A stretch of 64,000 bases of DNA from Fimenecus sp045593555 (GCA_045593555.1 JAZNWU010000026.1:23732-87731), one strand, 5' to 3'; positions 24,795 to 34,198 are shown, counted from the stretch's first letter. Numbers and translations: made by a program. The notes: a model not told the origin generated them from the sequence alone.

Positions 24795-25949
24795 GTGGAA
24801 AACAAAAATCTTGGATATCCAATCGTTTTTATTCACGGAATGTTCGGTTGGGGAGAAGATGTTGTTTTTAACAGATTTATGCCCTATTGGGGAGGAACTT
24901 GCGGAAGTATTACAAAATACTTAAGAAGTAAAAATATCGAATGTTATGCCGTGTCTGTCGGACCTGCTTCAAGTGCCTGGGACCAGGCTTGTGAACTTTA
25001 TGCACAACTTACAGGAACAACGGTTGATTATGGTAAAGCTCATTCACAAAAGCATAATCATAAGCAGTTTGGCAGACAATTCACGAAAAGTGTTTTTGAC
25101 GGTTGGAGTGAAAATAAAAAAGTTCATCTTGTAGGTCATAGCTTCGGAGGAACTTGCATCCGGATGCTCTGTCACTTACTTGAATATGGTGCACCTGAAG
25201 AAGTGGAAGCCAGTGGGAACGAGGTTTCTGAACTTTTTAAAGGTGGAAAAGGCGGACTTGTTTCGAGTGTGACTGCACTTTGTTCACCTATGGGTGATAT
25301 CGACACGTATAGGGCATTTGAGGATAAAAATTACGTTCCTCTTGTGCAAAAAGGAATGTCATCATATACGGGTACATTTGGTCGTTCTTTTCTTAATGGA
25401 AAAGTTGTTGATTTTAAGTTGGAACAGTTTGGCTTGACAAATACACCGGGTAAAAAAGATGCAGCTCCAAAAAAACAGGCAAAGAAAAAGTTTATTGATT
25501 CCAATGATAACATTGTTTATGATTTGTCACCTGACGGAATTAAAAAAATAAATGACAGAATTGAAATTGTTCCTGATATTTACTACTTTTCCTATTCCTT
25601 TAATGCCTTGGAATACAGTGAAAAGAAGAAAAGAGATGTGATAAAAAACACACATTTTATAGGTCTGCGATATTCGGCGTATCTGTTGATGAAATATTCT
25701 CATAAAAATGGAGTCTTTATTGGAAACGGACAGGATGGTCTTGTAAATGTTTCTGCAGCAGGCAGTCCTCCTGATGAACCATCAGTACCATTTGACGAAC
25801 AGTTCAAAAAAGGTGTGTGGAATGTAATGCCTGTTCAACCGGGTGACCATGGAACACCGATTGGCTTGTGTGTCAGTAAAAAATATACTCATAATTTTTA
25901 TGATAATCTTACAAATTTGTTTCAAGAAGTAGAAATAAGGGGAATATGA
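24795..25949 (+). CDS. Family I.5-like lipase, second tandem copy
   Basis: A 384-residue paralogue of the preceding protein, sharing most residues in the first 150: FIHGMFGWG (12-20), GHSFGG with Ser116, the DYGKAHSQKHNHKQFGRQF zinc-segment and the C-terminal GNGQDGLVNV and PGDHGTPIG catalytic stretches. The start is GTG after AAAGGAG, 28 bases after the first copy's stop, so both are on one transcript. It too lacks a signal peptide. The pair is a local gene duplication that has diverged mainly in the central lid region. Confidence 0.8.
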   Translation: MENKNLGYPIVFIHGMFGWGEDVVFNRFMPYWGGTCGSITKYLRSKNIECYAVSVGPASSAWDQACELYAQLTGTTVDYGKAHSQKHNHKQFGRQFTKSVFDGWSENKKVHLVGHSFGGTCIRMLCHLLEYGAPEEVEASGNEVSELFKGGKGGLVSSVTALCSPMGDIDTYRAFEDKNYVPLVQKGMSSYTGTFGRSFLNGKVVDFKLEQFGLTNTPGKKDAAPKKQAKKKFIDSNDNIVYDLSPDGIKKINDRIEIVPDIYYFSYSFNALEYSEKKKRDVIKNTHFIGLRYSAYLLMKYSHKNGVFIGNGQDGLVNVSAAGSPPDEPSVPFDEQFKKGVWNVMPVQPGDHGTPIGLCVSKKYTHNFYDNLTNLFQEVEIRGI

Positions 25950-26030
25950 AAACATAAATTTAAATTAGTTGTTGATTTTAAAGTCAAAAAGTGGTTTAAT
26001 ACTTTTATAAAATTTTTAGGAGATGAAAAT

Positions 26031-26852
26031 ATGGACTTTAAAGAAAGTACAGGCTTGTACTTGATTGGCGGTGGCGTAATTCTTTTTGTTCTTGCACAAT
26101 CCATTTTCTTCCTTGTAAAGGCTTGGAAACAGGGCGAAAAGTTAGGAATTGACAAGAAAAAATTGCGTGATGCAATCACATCAAGTGCTGTCTTTACAAT
26201 TCCATCAGCATTATCGGTTCTTGCTACGGTTATTGTTTTAGCACCATCATTAGGTTTGGTAATTCCTTGGGTTAGATTATCTGTTCTCGGTAACCTGTTG
26301 TATGAAACAAAAGCAGCAGGCGATGCAATGAGTGCATTAGGTCAAGAAGGTGGTATTTCTTCAACAATTACTGACCCTGCAGTTTTTGCGGGTGTTGCTT
26401 GGGTTATGACTCTTGGTATTTGTTTCTCACTTGTTTTATTACCTTTTGTTGCAAAACCATTACATAAAAAGATGCTTAATTTAGGTAAGAAAAATGAAAC
26501 ACAGGAAGAAGCAGGCGAAAAGAAAGAGAAAAAATCAGGTGGTATTGCAGGTTTTATGGACCTTTTGACACCTGCAGTATTTATCGGTCTTATCGGTGCA
26601 TTCGTTGCTCGTGCTATTGCAGGTAAAGGTAAGCCCGAAACATTTGGTGACGGTGCAGGTGTGTTGTCTGTAATTACATTGGTTGTTGCTGTTGCCGCAT
26701 CATTGATTCTTGAATATATTGCAAAGAAGTTTAAACTTACTTGGCTTGAACCATTTGTTATGCCGATTGGTATGATTATCGCAATGGTTGTTGCAGTTGT
26801 GGCTTACAATGTATTGCCACCGGAACTTGCAGTTTTGGAATGGAGGGGTTAA
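26031..26852 (+). CDS. DUF5058 family membrane protein
   Basis: A 273-residue protein with about six membrane segments, broken by a charged loop (about 155-175, rich in Lys and Glu). The start GLYLIGGGVILFVLAQSIFFLVKAWKQGEKLGI and the centre ITSSAVFTIPSALSVLATVIVLAPSLGLVIPWVRLSVLGN fit the uncharacterised DUF5058 family, which often sits beside a second membrane gene and peptidase-like genes. Here only the membrane partner is present. A transport role is inference. AGGAG precedes the ATG, and the coding region ends two bases before the next start. Confidence 0.65.
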   Translation: MDFKESTGLYLIGGGVILFVLAQSIFFLVKAWKQGEKLGIDKKKLRDAITSSAVFTIPSALSVLATVIVLAPSLGLVIPWVRLSVLGNLLYETKAAGDAMSALGQEGGISSTITDPAVFAGVAWVMTLGICFSLVLLPFVAKPLHKKMLNLGKKNETQEEAGEKKEKKSGGIAGFMDLLTPAVFIGLIGAFVARAIAGKGKPETFGDGAGVLSVITLVVAVAASLILEYIAKKFKLTWLEPFVMPIGMIIAMVVAVVAYNVLPPELAVLEWRG

Positions 26853-26854
26853 TT

Positions 26855-27529
26855 ATGAGTAAAAAGAACAAAGCAGAAAAATCATATTTTGACCGTGTCC
26901 ATACTTGGGGAAGAATTTCAAGCATTACAGCGTTATGTGTAATGATTATGTTCCCGATTTCAATTTGTTTGTATTTAGGTGTATGGCCATCTCTCAGCGG
27001 TGTTATGAATGGCCTTTTAAAGCTTATTCCGCTTTATTGGTCACTTGCTGTTATTGAAGTTTTGATTTATACACCAATGCTCGGTGCAGGCGGTACATAT
27101 CTTTCATTCGTAACAGGTAATATTACAAACCTTAAGCTTCCTTGTGCAATTGGTGCAATGGAAAATGCAAAGGTAAAGGCAAACAGTGAAGAAGGCGAAG
27201 TAATTTCAACAATAGCAATTGCAACATCTTCTATTGTTACAACAGTTATTATTGCAGTTGGTGTTTTGGTGTTTAAGCCATTTCTTCCTGCATTTACAAG
27301 CAGTGAACTTTTAATGCCTGCTTTCAAACAGGTTCAACCTGCACTTTTTGGTGCATTGGCAGCAGGTTATTTCTCAAAGCATTGGAAGATTTCAATTTTC
27401 CCAATTCTTGTAATGCTTGGTATTTTGCTTGTAGCTCCTGGATTAGATGCAGGTACACTTCTCTTCCCTGGTATCGTTGCATCTGTAGTTGGTGCATTTG
27501 CAATGTGGAAACTCAAGTGGGTTAAATAA
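26855..27529 (+). CDS. Multi-pass membrane protein, partner of the DUF5058 gene
   Basis: A 224-residue protein with five or six membrane helices: FPISICLYLGVWPSLSGV, SLAVIEVLIYTPMLGAGGTYLSFVTGNITNLKLPCAIGAM, ISTIAIATSSIVTTVIIAVGVLVF, and a pair near the C-terminus. The GAGGTYLSFVTGNITN stretch looks like a conserved functional loop. The ATG at 26855 follows GGAGGGG. It is tightly coupled to the DUF5058 gene and followed by a terminator, so the two form a stand-alone two-gene operon. The substrate is unknown; I do not recognise a characterised homologue. Confidence 0.65.
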   Translation: MSKKNKAEKSYFDRVHTWGRISSITALCVMIMFPISICLYLGVWPSLSGVMNGLLKLIPLYWSLAVIEVLIYTPMLGAGGTYLSFVTGNITNLKLPCAIGAMENAKVKANSEEGEVISTIAIATSSIVTTVIIAVGVLVFKPFLPAFTSSELLMPAFKQVQPALFGALAAGYFSKHWKISIFPILVMLGILLVAPGLDAGTLLFPGIVASVVGAFAMWKLKWVK

Positions 27530-27579
27530 AAAAGTAACCACTTCTTAAATCTTGGTTACAACAATTAATCTATTCAACA

Positions 27580-27612
27580 GTCCGTTAGCCATTTGGCTGA
27601 CGGACATTTTTT
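27580..27612 (+). terminator. Rho-independent terminator
   Basis: GTCCGTTAGCC (27580-27590) pairs with GGCTGACGGAC (27595-27605), followed by T-rich sequence. It separates the DUF5058 pair from the inositol operon. Confidence 0.85.
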
Positions 27613-27657
27613 GTGAAAATATACAGAAAAATAATGCTAATTTTTGCCTATAAAACA

Positions 27658-27686
27658 TTGATTTTATGTATATAAAGTGATAAAAT
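27658..27686 (+). promoter_or_regulatory. Sigma-A promoter of the inositol operon
   Basis: TTGATT (27658-27663), a 17-base spacer and TAAAAT (27681-27686) lie 37 bases before the iolJ ATG. No IolR-type operator was recognised. Confidence 0.65.
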
Positions 27687-27723
27687 AAATTAATTATAAC
27701 AGAATGGATTGGAGTGTGCTTTT

Positions 27724-28566
27724 ATGGCTTTAGTTCCAATGAAAAAACTCCTCGAAAATGCCGAAAAAAACAATATTGCAGTAGGCGCTTTCAGTGTAGG
27801 CAATATGGAAATGGTTATGGGTGCTGTTGCGGCGGCTGAAGAACTCAATGTGCCGATTATTCTCCAGATTGCAGAATGCAGACTTAAAAATTCACCACTC
27901 GAGCTTATGGGACCTATGATGATTTCTGCAGCAAAAAATTCAAAGGTAGAAATTGCAGTTCACCTTGACCACGGTCTTAAAATTGAAACTGTTGAAAAAG
28001 CACTTAAAATGGGATTTACATCAGTAATGTTTGACGGCTCAACACTTCCTTTGGAAGAAAACATCAAGGCTGTCAAAACGGTTCGTCAGATGGCAGACGA
28101 ATATGGTGCAACAGTTGAGGCTGAATTAGGTGTTGTTGGTGGTAATGAGGGTGACGGTGCAGCACACGAAATTTTCTGTACAAATCCTGCCGATGCAAAA
28201 ATTTTCTGTGACGAAACGGGTGTTGATGCGTTAGCAGTCGCAATTGGTAATGCTCATGGAAACTATCCTGTGCTTCCGAATCTTCGATTTGATGTTCTTG
28301 ATGATATTAACAAAATTGTTGATACTCCACTTGTGCTTCACGGTGGAACAGGAATTACAGACGAAATGTTCCAGCAGGCAATTATGCTTGGGGTGAGAAA
28401 AATCAATATTGCAACAGCAAGCTTTGATAATCTTGCAAGATATGCTCACAATTATTGTGACACAAAAGAAAAGGCGAATTATTTTGAACTCAGTGCTCAG
28501 ATGGTTGAGGGCGTTTATGAAAATGTAAAAAGACATATTAAAGTGTTCAGCTTTATGGATAGATAA
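27724..28566 (+). CDS. iolJ: Class II aldolase, probable 6-phospho-5-dehydro-2-deoxygluconate aldolase
   Basis: A 280-residue zinc-dependent class II aldolase of the fructose-bisphosphate aldolase family. AVHLDHGLKIETVEKAL carries the zinc-binding His, VEAELGVVGGNEGDG the glycine loop, AIGNAHGNY and VLHGGTGITDEMF the remaining zinc and phosphate ligands, and KINIATA the phosphate site. In isolation it could be FbaA or GatY-like. As the first gene of an inositol operon it most likely splits the IolC product into DHAP and malonate semialdehyde. The ATG at 27724 has GGAG 9 bases upstream. Confidence 0.82.
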   Translation: MALVPMKKLLENAEKNNIAVGAFSVGNMEMVMGAVAAAEELNVPIILQIAECRLKNSPLELMGPMMISAAKNSKVEIAVHLDHGLKIETVEKALKMGFTSVMFDGSTLPLEENIKAVKTVRQMADEYGATVEAELGVVGGNEGDGAAHEIFCTNPADAKIFCDETGVDALAVAIGNAHGNYPVLPNLRFDVLDDINKIVDTPLVLHGGTGITDEMFQQAIMLGVRKINIATASFDNLARYAHNYCDTKEKANYFELSAQMVEGVYENVKRHIKVFSFMDR

Positions 28567-28578
28567 GGAGAAATTACT

Positions 28579-29595
28579 ATGAAGTACATTGAATTTGATA
28601 ACAGTAAGGAATTTGATTTGATACTTTTGGGTAGAGTTGCAGTTGACTTGAATCCTGTTGACTACTATTGCCCACTTAATGAAAGCACAACATTTAAGAG
28701 ATATCTTGGCGGCTCTCCCGCAAATATTGCAGTAGGTCTTGCTCGTCTTGGTAAAAAATGTGGTTTCTTTGCTCGTGTTTCCGATGACCAGCTCGGCACT
28801 TTTGTAACTGACTACTTTGATAACGAAGGAATTGATACTTCTCACATTAAGCGTTGCGAAAATGGTGAAAAAATCGGTCTTACATTTACAGAAATCAAGT
28901 CAGAAACAGAAAGCTCAATCGTTATGTATCGTAACGAAGCAGCTGACCTTAAACTTGATGTTGCTGATATTGATGAAAATTATATCAACAAGGCAAAAGC
29001 AATTCTCATTTCCGGTACAGCACTTGCTGAAAGCCCATCAAGAGAAGCTGCACTTAAAGCAGTTGCACTTGCAAAGAAAAACGGTGTGCCGATTATTTTC
29101 GATATTGACTATCGTGCATACAACTGGAAAAACAGTGATGAAATTGCAATTTACTATTCATCAGTTGCTCGTGAAGCTGATATTATCCTTGGTTCTCGTG
29201 AGGAATATGACCTGACAGAAAAGTTCATCAAGCCTGGTATGACAGATAAGGAAACGGCTGCATACTGGCATTCACAGAATGCGAAAATCGTAATTATCAA
29301 GCACGGTAAGGAAGGCTCAACTGCTTATACAAATGACGGTGAAAGCTTCTCAATCAAGCCATTCCCTGTAAAGCTTCTCAAGTCATTCGGTGGCGGTGAC
29401 GGTTACGCATCAGCATTCCTTTATGGTATTTTTGAAGGCTGGGAAATTATCGATGCTCTTGAATTCGGTTCAGCTTCAGCTGCAATGCTTGTTGCATCTC
29501 ACGCTTGTTCACAGGATATGCCAACAGTTGACGCAGTAAAAGAATTCATCAAAAAAGAAAAAGAAGAATATGGCGAAATGATAGCTCGAGCATAA
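28579..29595 (+). CDS. iolC: 5-dehydro-2-deoxygluconokinase
   Basis: A 338-residue PfkB-family kinase that phosphorylates 5-keto-2-deoxygluconate. It has the IolC-type start FDLILLGRVAVDLNPVDYYCPL, YLGGSPANIAVGLARLG, and the catalytic LKSFGGGDGYASAFLYG with the base Asp; GGGDGYAS is the form seen in IolC proteins. AAGGAG precedes the ATG, 12 bases after iolJ. Repeat B copy 3 follows its stop codon. Confidence 0.93.
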   Translation: MKYIEFDNSKEFDLILLGRVAVDLNPVDYYCPLNESTTFKRYLGGSPANIAVGLARLGKKCGFFARVSDDQLGTFVTDYFDNEGIDTSHIKRCENGEKIGLTFTEIKSETESSIVMYRNEAADLKLDVADIDENYINKAKAILISGTALAESPSREAALKAVALAKKNGVPIIFDIDYRAYNWKNSDEIAIYYSSVAREADIILGSREEYDLTEKFIKPGMTDKETAAYWHSQNAKIVIIKHGKEGSTAYTNDGESFSIKPFPVKLLKSFGGGDGYASAFLYGIFEGWEIIDALEFGSASAAMLVASHACSQDMPTVDAVKEFIKKEKEEYGEMIARA

Positions 29596-29609
29596 TTCTT
29601 TTTGGCTTA

Positions 29610-29688
29610 TTTTCCGTAATACTTCGTTGCTTTCGGCTCGTGGTATACCCGATACAACTTCACCTCGGCAACATTGTCTTACGAAAAA
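29610..29688 (+). repeat. Repeat B, copy 3
   Basis: Begins 14 bases after the iolC stop. Outer arms CGTAA/TTACG and inner arms GTTGC/GCAAC are both perfectly paired; the uronate-operon copies have CGCAA/TTGC and GTGGC/GCCAC at the same places. Confidence 0.8.
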
Positions 29689-29745
29689 TTTGCTCAAAAA
29701 TAATCTGTTCTCTTAAAGCTTGTTATAGCTAAAACGGTGAATAAA

Positions 29746-30435
29746 ATGATTAAGAAATTATTAAAAAACAAAATCATAAAAAGTATTATAATTGCGTTTT
29801 TATGTGTTTGTTTGCTCGGTGGGGTAGCTGTAGTCGGCATTAATGCCTATATGATTTCTTATGTAGAAGATTATATTTTAACTGTTGATGACCTGAAAAA
29901 TGAAAATTTTGACTGTATAATGGTGCTGGGTGCAGGACTTTGGGACGGTGAGCCGTCACCAATGCTTCAGGAACGACTTGATTTTGGTCTTGTAGCATAT
30001 GACACAGGTTGTTCTGAAAAACTGCTTATGAGTGGTGACCACGGCCGTGAGGAATACGATGAAGTCAACAAAATGAAAGATGTTGCCATTGAAAAAGGTG
30101 TTCCTGCTGATAATATTTTTATGGACCACGCAGGATTTTCAACCTATGAATCCATGTATCGTGCAAGAGATGTTTTTCAGGTTGAAAAAATGGTAATTGT
30201 CACACAAGAATATCATTTATATCGTGCTGTATATAATGCAAGAAAACTTGGCATTGATGCTTATGGCTTTGCAGCAGATAGGCTTGAGTATCCGATTTAC
30301 AATGATGTCCGTGAAGCGTTGGCAAGAGTCAAAGATTTCTTTTATTGCATTGTTCAACCTGAACCTACATATTTAGGTGATGCAATACCGATTAGTTCAA
30401 GTGGCTCATTAACAGATGACAAAACGAGAGTTTAA
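29746..30435 (+). CDS. SanA/YdcF-like (DUF218) membrane protein
   Basis: A 229-residue protein with one N-terminal membrane segment (about 10-33) and an extracytoplasmic DUF218 domain: FDCIMVLGAGLWDGEPSPMLQERL, LLMSGDHGREEYDEVNKM, GVPADNIFMDHAGFSTYESMYRARDVF and VIVTQEYHLYRAVYNARKLG. SanA-type proteins act at the cell envelope and affect barrier function; their chemistry is unknown. The ATG at 29746 was preferred over GTG 29737 because GGTGA lies 5 bases before it. Its place between iolC and iolB is unusual, and it probably rides on the inositol transcript. Confidence 0.8.
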   Translation: MIKKLLKNKIIKSIIIAFLCVCLLGGVAVVGINAYMISYVEDYILTVDDLKNENFDCIMVLGAGLWDGEPSPMLQERLDFGLVAYDTGCSEKLLMSGDHGREEYDEVNKMKDVAIEKGVPADNIFMDHAGFSTYESMYRARDVFQVEKMVIVTQEYHLYRAVYNARKLGIDAYGFAADRLEYPIYNDVREALARVKDFFYCIVQPEPTYLGDAIPISSSGSLTDDKTRV

Positions 30436-30452
30436 TATATAAAGGTGATTAT

Positions 30453-31220
30453 ATGTACGAAAATCCAAGTTTTAATTCCAACAACGAAAAAATCCTTTGT
30501 GAGATGAACGGCAAAAATGCTGATATGCTCATGAACATCAAAACAAAGGTGTTAAAAGCAGGTGAATCTGTTACAGTTTGTGACGGGAACAACGAAACTG
30601 CAATTCTTTTGCTTTCAGGTGATATTCAGTATGCATTTGATGGCAAAACAGAAGATGCAAAGCGTGAAAATCAGTTTGTTGACAGACCATACTGTGTACA
30701 CTTTTCAAAAAACAATGAAGTAACAGTTACTGCAAATGCAGATTCACGAATTCTTATTCAGCAAACAGATAATGACAATGATTTTGGGTTTGTTTGGTAT
30801 AGTCCTGAAAATGTAATTTTACAGGAATTCGGCAAAGACCAGTGGAACGGTACTGCTCACAGACAAGTTCTTACGCTTTTCGATTATGAGAATGCACCAT
30901 ATTCAAATATGGTTCTCGGTGAGGTTATTCACAAGCCCGGTTGTTGGTCAAGTTATCCGCCACACTACCATCCACAGCCCGAGGTTTATTACTATGAATT
31001 TGATAAACCACAAGGTTTTGGCGTTGGTTTTAATGGTGATGATTGTTACAAAGTTGAAGACCAGGGTGTTCTTTGTATTACACCTATGAAAACACATCAG
31101 CAGGTTGCAGCACCAGGTTACTCAATGTGCTATGTATGGATGATTAGACATCTCGACGGTGACCCATGGATAAAGACAAGAATTGACGACCCAGACCACA
31201 AGTGGTTGTTAGATGTATAA
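30453..31220 (+). CDS. iolB: 5-deoxy-glucuronate isomerase
   Basis: A 255-residue double-cupin enzyme that isomerises 5-deoxyglucuronate to 5-keto-2-deoxygluconate. Metal-ligand motifs are plain: WSSYPPHYHPQPEVYYYEF with His-His-Glu, and a later His in MKTHQQVAAPGYSMCYVWMIRH. The C-terminal DPWIKTRIDDPDHKWLL is typical of IolB. An AAAGGTG site precedes the ATG, 18 bases after the SanA-like gene. Confidence 0.93.
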   Translation: MYENPSFNSNNEKILCEMNGKNADMLMNIKTKVLKAGESVTVCDGNNETAILLLSGDIQYAFDGKTEDAKRENQFVDRPYCVHFSKNNEVTVTANADSRILIQQTDNDNDFGFVWYSPENVILQEFGKDQWNGTAHRQVLTLFDYENAPYSNMVLGEVIHKPGCWSSYPPHYHPQPEVYYYEFDKPQGFGVGFNGDDCYKVEDQGVLCITPMKTHQQVAAPGYSMCYVWMIRHLDGDPWIKTRIDDPDHKWLLDV

Positions 31221-31251
31221 ACAAACTACCTTTTAAATAGGAGATGATATT

Positions 31252-33171
31252 ATGGCAAAAATGACAATGGCTCAGGCACTTGTTAAGTTCCTTGACAATC
31301 AGTATGTGTCTTTTGACGGCGTTGAAACAAAATTTGTTGACGGAATTTTTACTGTTTTCGGTCACGGTATTGTTTTAGGTCTTGGTGAAGCACTTGATTC
31401 TGATAAAGGCGGACTGAGAGTGTATCAGGGTAAAAATGAGCAAGGTCAGGCACACGTTGCTACAGCCTTTGCAAAGATGAACAACAGAAGAAAAATTATC
31501 GCTTGTGCATCTTCAATCGGCCCTGGTGCTGCTAATATGATTACTGCAGCAGCTACTGCAACAGTTAATAATGTTCCACTTCTTTTATTCCCTGCTGACA
31601 CATTCTCAACCCGTCAGCCTGACCCTGTACTTCAACAGTTCGAGCAGGTTAATTCTCTTGCAACAACTACAAATGATGCTTATAAAGCAGTAACTCGTTA
31701 TTGGGACAGAATTCAGCGTCCTGAACAGTTAATGTCAGCGATGATTAACGCTATGCGTGTTCTTACTGATACAGCAGACACAGGTGCAGTTGCAATCTGT
31801 CTTTGTCAGGATGTTGAGGGCGAAAGCTATGATTACCCTGATTCATTCTTCCAGAAGAGAGTACATAAAATTGTTCGTATGCCTGTTGCTTGTGAAGAAT
31901 TAGAAGATGTTCTCGAAGTTGTTAAGAATGCTGAAAAGCCACTTGTAATCTGTGGCGGTGGTGTTCGTTATTCAGAAGCAGGTGAAGCTCTTGAAAAATT
32001 CTGTGCAGAATTTAACATTCCTTTTGCAGAAACACAGAGTGGTAAAACTGCTTGTCTTTCATCAGATAAATATAACCTTGGTGGTCTTGGTGTTACAGGT
32101 AACTCATCAGGTAACGTAATCGCAAAGGATGCAGACGTTGTTATCGGTATTGGTACTCGATTCTCTGACTTTACAACTGCTTCAAAATCACTTTTCAAAG
32201 ATGATGTTAAGATGGTTACAATCAATACATCTCGTTTTGATGCATATAAGCTTGATGCAACAAAGATGGTTGCTGATGCTAAACTTGGTATTATCGCTCT
32301 CGGTGATGAACTTCGCAAAATTGGTTACAAATCAGCATACACAACTGAAATTCAGGATGCAAAAGCAGGTTGGGACAAGGAAATGGAATTCCTTGCAAAC
32401 TACAAATACGACGAAGACTTCAAGCCACTTATTGAGGCTCGTGATGAAAAGACAATTCCTGAATTTGTTGAAAAAATCGGTGGTGTGATTACACAGACAG
32501 CTGCTTTGGCACTTATCCGTAAACTTATTCCTGCTGATGCTCTTTGTACAGGTGCTGCAGGTTCACTTCCTGGATGTTTACAGAGAATGTGGACTTCTGA
32601 TAGCCGTTATTCATACAATATGGAATATGGTTATTCATGTATGGGTTATGAAATCGCAGGTGCACTTGGTAGCAAGATGGCACATCCTGAATGTGAATCA
32701 TACGCTATGTGTGGTGACGGAAGCTACTTGATGCTTCATTCTGAACTTGTGACATCAATTCAGGAAAACAAGAAAATCAATGTTCTTCTTTTTGACAACA
32801 GTGGTTTCGGTTGTATTAATAACCTTGAAATGTCAAACGGTATTGGAAATCTTGCAACAGAATTCCGTTACAGAGATGAAAACGGTGATTTGCTCGGTGG
32901 TCTTATTCCTATTGACTTTGCAAAGAATGCAGAAGCTTATGGTTGTAAGACTTACACAGCAAAAACTATGGAAGAACTTGAATTTGCACTTATCGATTCA
33001 CAGAAACAGACTGTTTCAACACTTATTGACATTAAAGTACTTCCAAAATCAATGACAGATGGTTACGGTGCTTGGTGGCACACAGGTGTTCCATCAGTTT
33101 CAAAAAATGAAAAAGTAAATAAAGCCTTCGCAGAGAAGGAAGAAAATAAAAATAAAGCAAGGAGATACTAA
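31252..33171 (+). CDS. iolD: 3D-(3,5/4)-trihydroxycyclohexane-1,2-dione hydrolase
   Basis: A 639-residue thiamine-diphosphate enzyme that opens the inositol-derived ring to 5-deoxyglucuronate. The N-terminal Pyr domain starts MTMAQALVKFLDNQYVSFDG and has the cofactor Glu in YQGKNEQGQAHVATAF. The C-terminal PP domain carries the ThDP motif GDGSYLMLHSELVTSIQENKKINVLLFDNSGFGCINNLE. Length matches IolD. GGAGATG precedes the ATG. It ends 2 bases before iolE. Confidence 0.95.
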   Translation: MAKMTMAQALVKFLDNQYVSFDGVETKFVDGIFTVFGHGIVLGLGEALDSDKGGLRVYQGKNEQGQAHVATAFAKMNNRRKIIACASSIGPGAANMITAAATATVNNVPLLLFPADTFSTRQPDPVLQQFEQVNSLATTTNDAYKAVTRYWDRIQRPEQLMSAMINAMRVLTDTADTGAVAICLCQDVEGESYDYPDSFFQKRVHKIVRMPVACEELEDVLEVVKNAEKPLVICGGGVRYSEAGEALEKFCAEFNIPFAETQSGKTACLSSDKYNLGGLGVTGNSSGNVIAKDADVVIGIGTRFSDFTTASKSLFKDDVKMVTINTSRFDAYKLDATKMVADAKLGIIALGDELRKIGYKSAYTTEIQDAKAGWDKEMEFLANYKYDEDFKPLIEARDEKTIPEFVEKIGGVITQTAALALIRKLIPADALCTGAAGSLPGCLQRMWTSDSRYSYNMEYGYSCMGYEIAGALGSKMAHPECESYAMCGDGSYLMLHSELVTSIQENKKINVLLFDNSGFGCINNLEMSNGIGNLATEFRYRDENGDLLGGLIPIDFAKNAEAYGCKTYTAKTMEELEFALIDSQKQTVSTLIDIKVLPKSMTDGYGAWWHTGVPSVSKNEKVNKAFAEKEENKNKARRY

Positions 33172-33172
33172 T

Positions 33173-34066
33173 ATGCTTGACAAAAACAAAGTAAAACTCG
33201 GTATTGCACCTATCGCTTGGACAAATGACGATATGCCTGACCTTGGTGCTGAAAACACATTTGAACAGTGCATTTCTGAAATGGCACTTGCAGGTTTCAC
33301 AGGTTGTGAAGTTGGTAACAAGTACCCAAGAGATACAAAGGTACTTAAAAAGGCACTTGAACTTCGTGGTATGCAGATTTGTAACGCTTGGTTCTCAAGT
33401 TTCCTTATAACAAAACCTTATGAAGAAGTTGAAAAGGACTTCATTGAGCACATTACATTCCTTAAGGAAATGGGTGCAAAAGTTGTTGGTATCTCTGAAC
33501 AGGGACACTCAATTCAGGGTACAGACCTTTCAATCTTTGATGATAAATATGTTATGAATGATGAAGAATGGGATATGCTCTGTACAGGTATCAATAAGCT
33601 TGGTAAGGTTGCAAAGGATATGGGAATCGCTCTTTGCTTCCATCATCATATGGGTACAGTTGTTCAGACAGCTGCTGAAATTGACAGAATGATGGAAAAC
33701 ACAGACCCTGAGCTTTTTGGTCTTCTTTTCGACACAGGTCACCTTGCATATTGTGGTGAAGATTATATGGCAGTTCTCAAGAAGTATGCAAATAGAATCC
33801 GTCACGTACATCTTAAGGATATCCGTCCTGATGTTGTTGCAAAGGTTAAGGCTGAAAAAATGAGTTTCTTACAGGGTGTTCGTGCAGGTGCTTTCACAGT
33901 TCCGGGTGACGGCGTAATCGACTTCAAACCTGTATTTGATGTTCTTGAAGAAACAGGATACGAAGGATACGTTCTTGTTGAAGCTGAACAGGACCCTGCA
34001 ATTGCAAATCCATTTGAGTATGCACTCAAAGCTCGTAAGTACATCAACGAAGTATCTGGATTATAA
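33173..34066 (+). CDS. iolE: Inosose dehydratase
   Basis: A 297-residue TIM-barrel enzyme that dehydrates 2-keto-myo-inositol. Signatures are KLGIAPIAWTNDDMPDLG at the start, CFHHHMGTVVQTAAEID, LFDTGHLAYCGED, RHVHLKDIRPDVV, FTVPGDGVIDF and LVEAEQDPA, which supply the metal ligands. Length is as usual for IolE. It is tightly spaced behind iolD with AAGGAG within the iolD 3' end. Repeat C copy 1 separates it from mmsA. Confidence 0.95.
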   Translation: MLDKNKVKLGIAPIAWTNDDMPDLGAENTFEQCISEMALAGFTGCEVGNKYPRDTKVLKKALELRGMQICNAWFSSFLITKPYEEVEKDFIEHITFLKEMGAKVVGISEQGHSIQGTDLSIFDDKYVMNDEEWDMLCTGINKLGKVAKDMGIALCFHHHMGTVVQTAAEIDRMMENTDPELFGLLFDTGHLAYCGEDYMAVLKKYANRIRHVHLKDIRPDVVAKVKAEKMSFLQGVRAGAFTVPGDGVIDFKPVFDVLEETGYEGYVLVEAEQDPAIANPFEYALKARKYINEVSGL

Positions 34067-34074
34067 TTAAAAAT

Positions 34075-34198
34075 GGCTTCTCCTTGAGGAGAAGCTGTCG
34101 AGCGAATGCGAGACTGATGAGGTGTAGGATACGAAGTATCCGTTAATTTGCTCCACCTCATCCGTCACTTCGTGACACCTTCCCCTCGAGGGGAAGGC
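34075..34198. repeat. Palindromic repeat C, copy 1
   Basis: Starts GGCTTCTCCTTGAGGAGAAG (34075-34094) and ends CTTCCCCTCGAGGGGAAGG, each end being a small palindrome. In the middle GATGAGGTG mirrors CACCTCATC. Related units are at 38961, 62386 and 63881. It lies within the inositol gene run, so transcription must pass through it. Confidence 0.85.
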
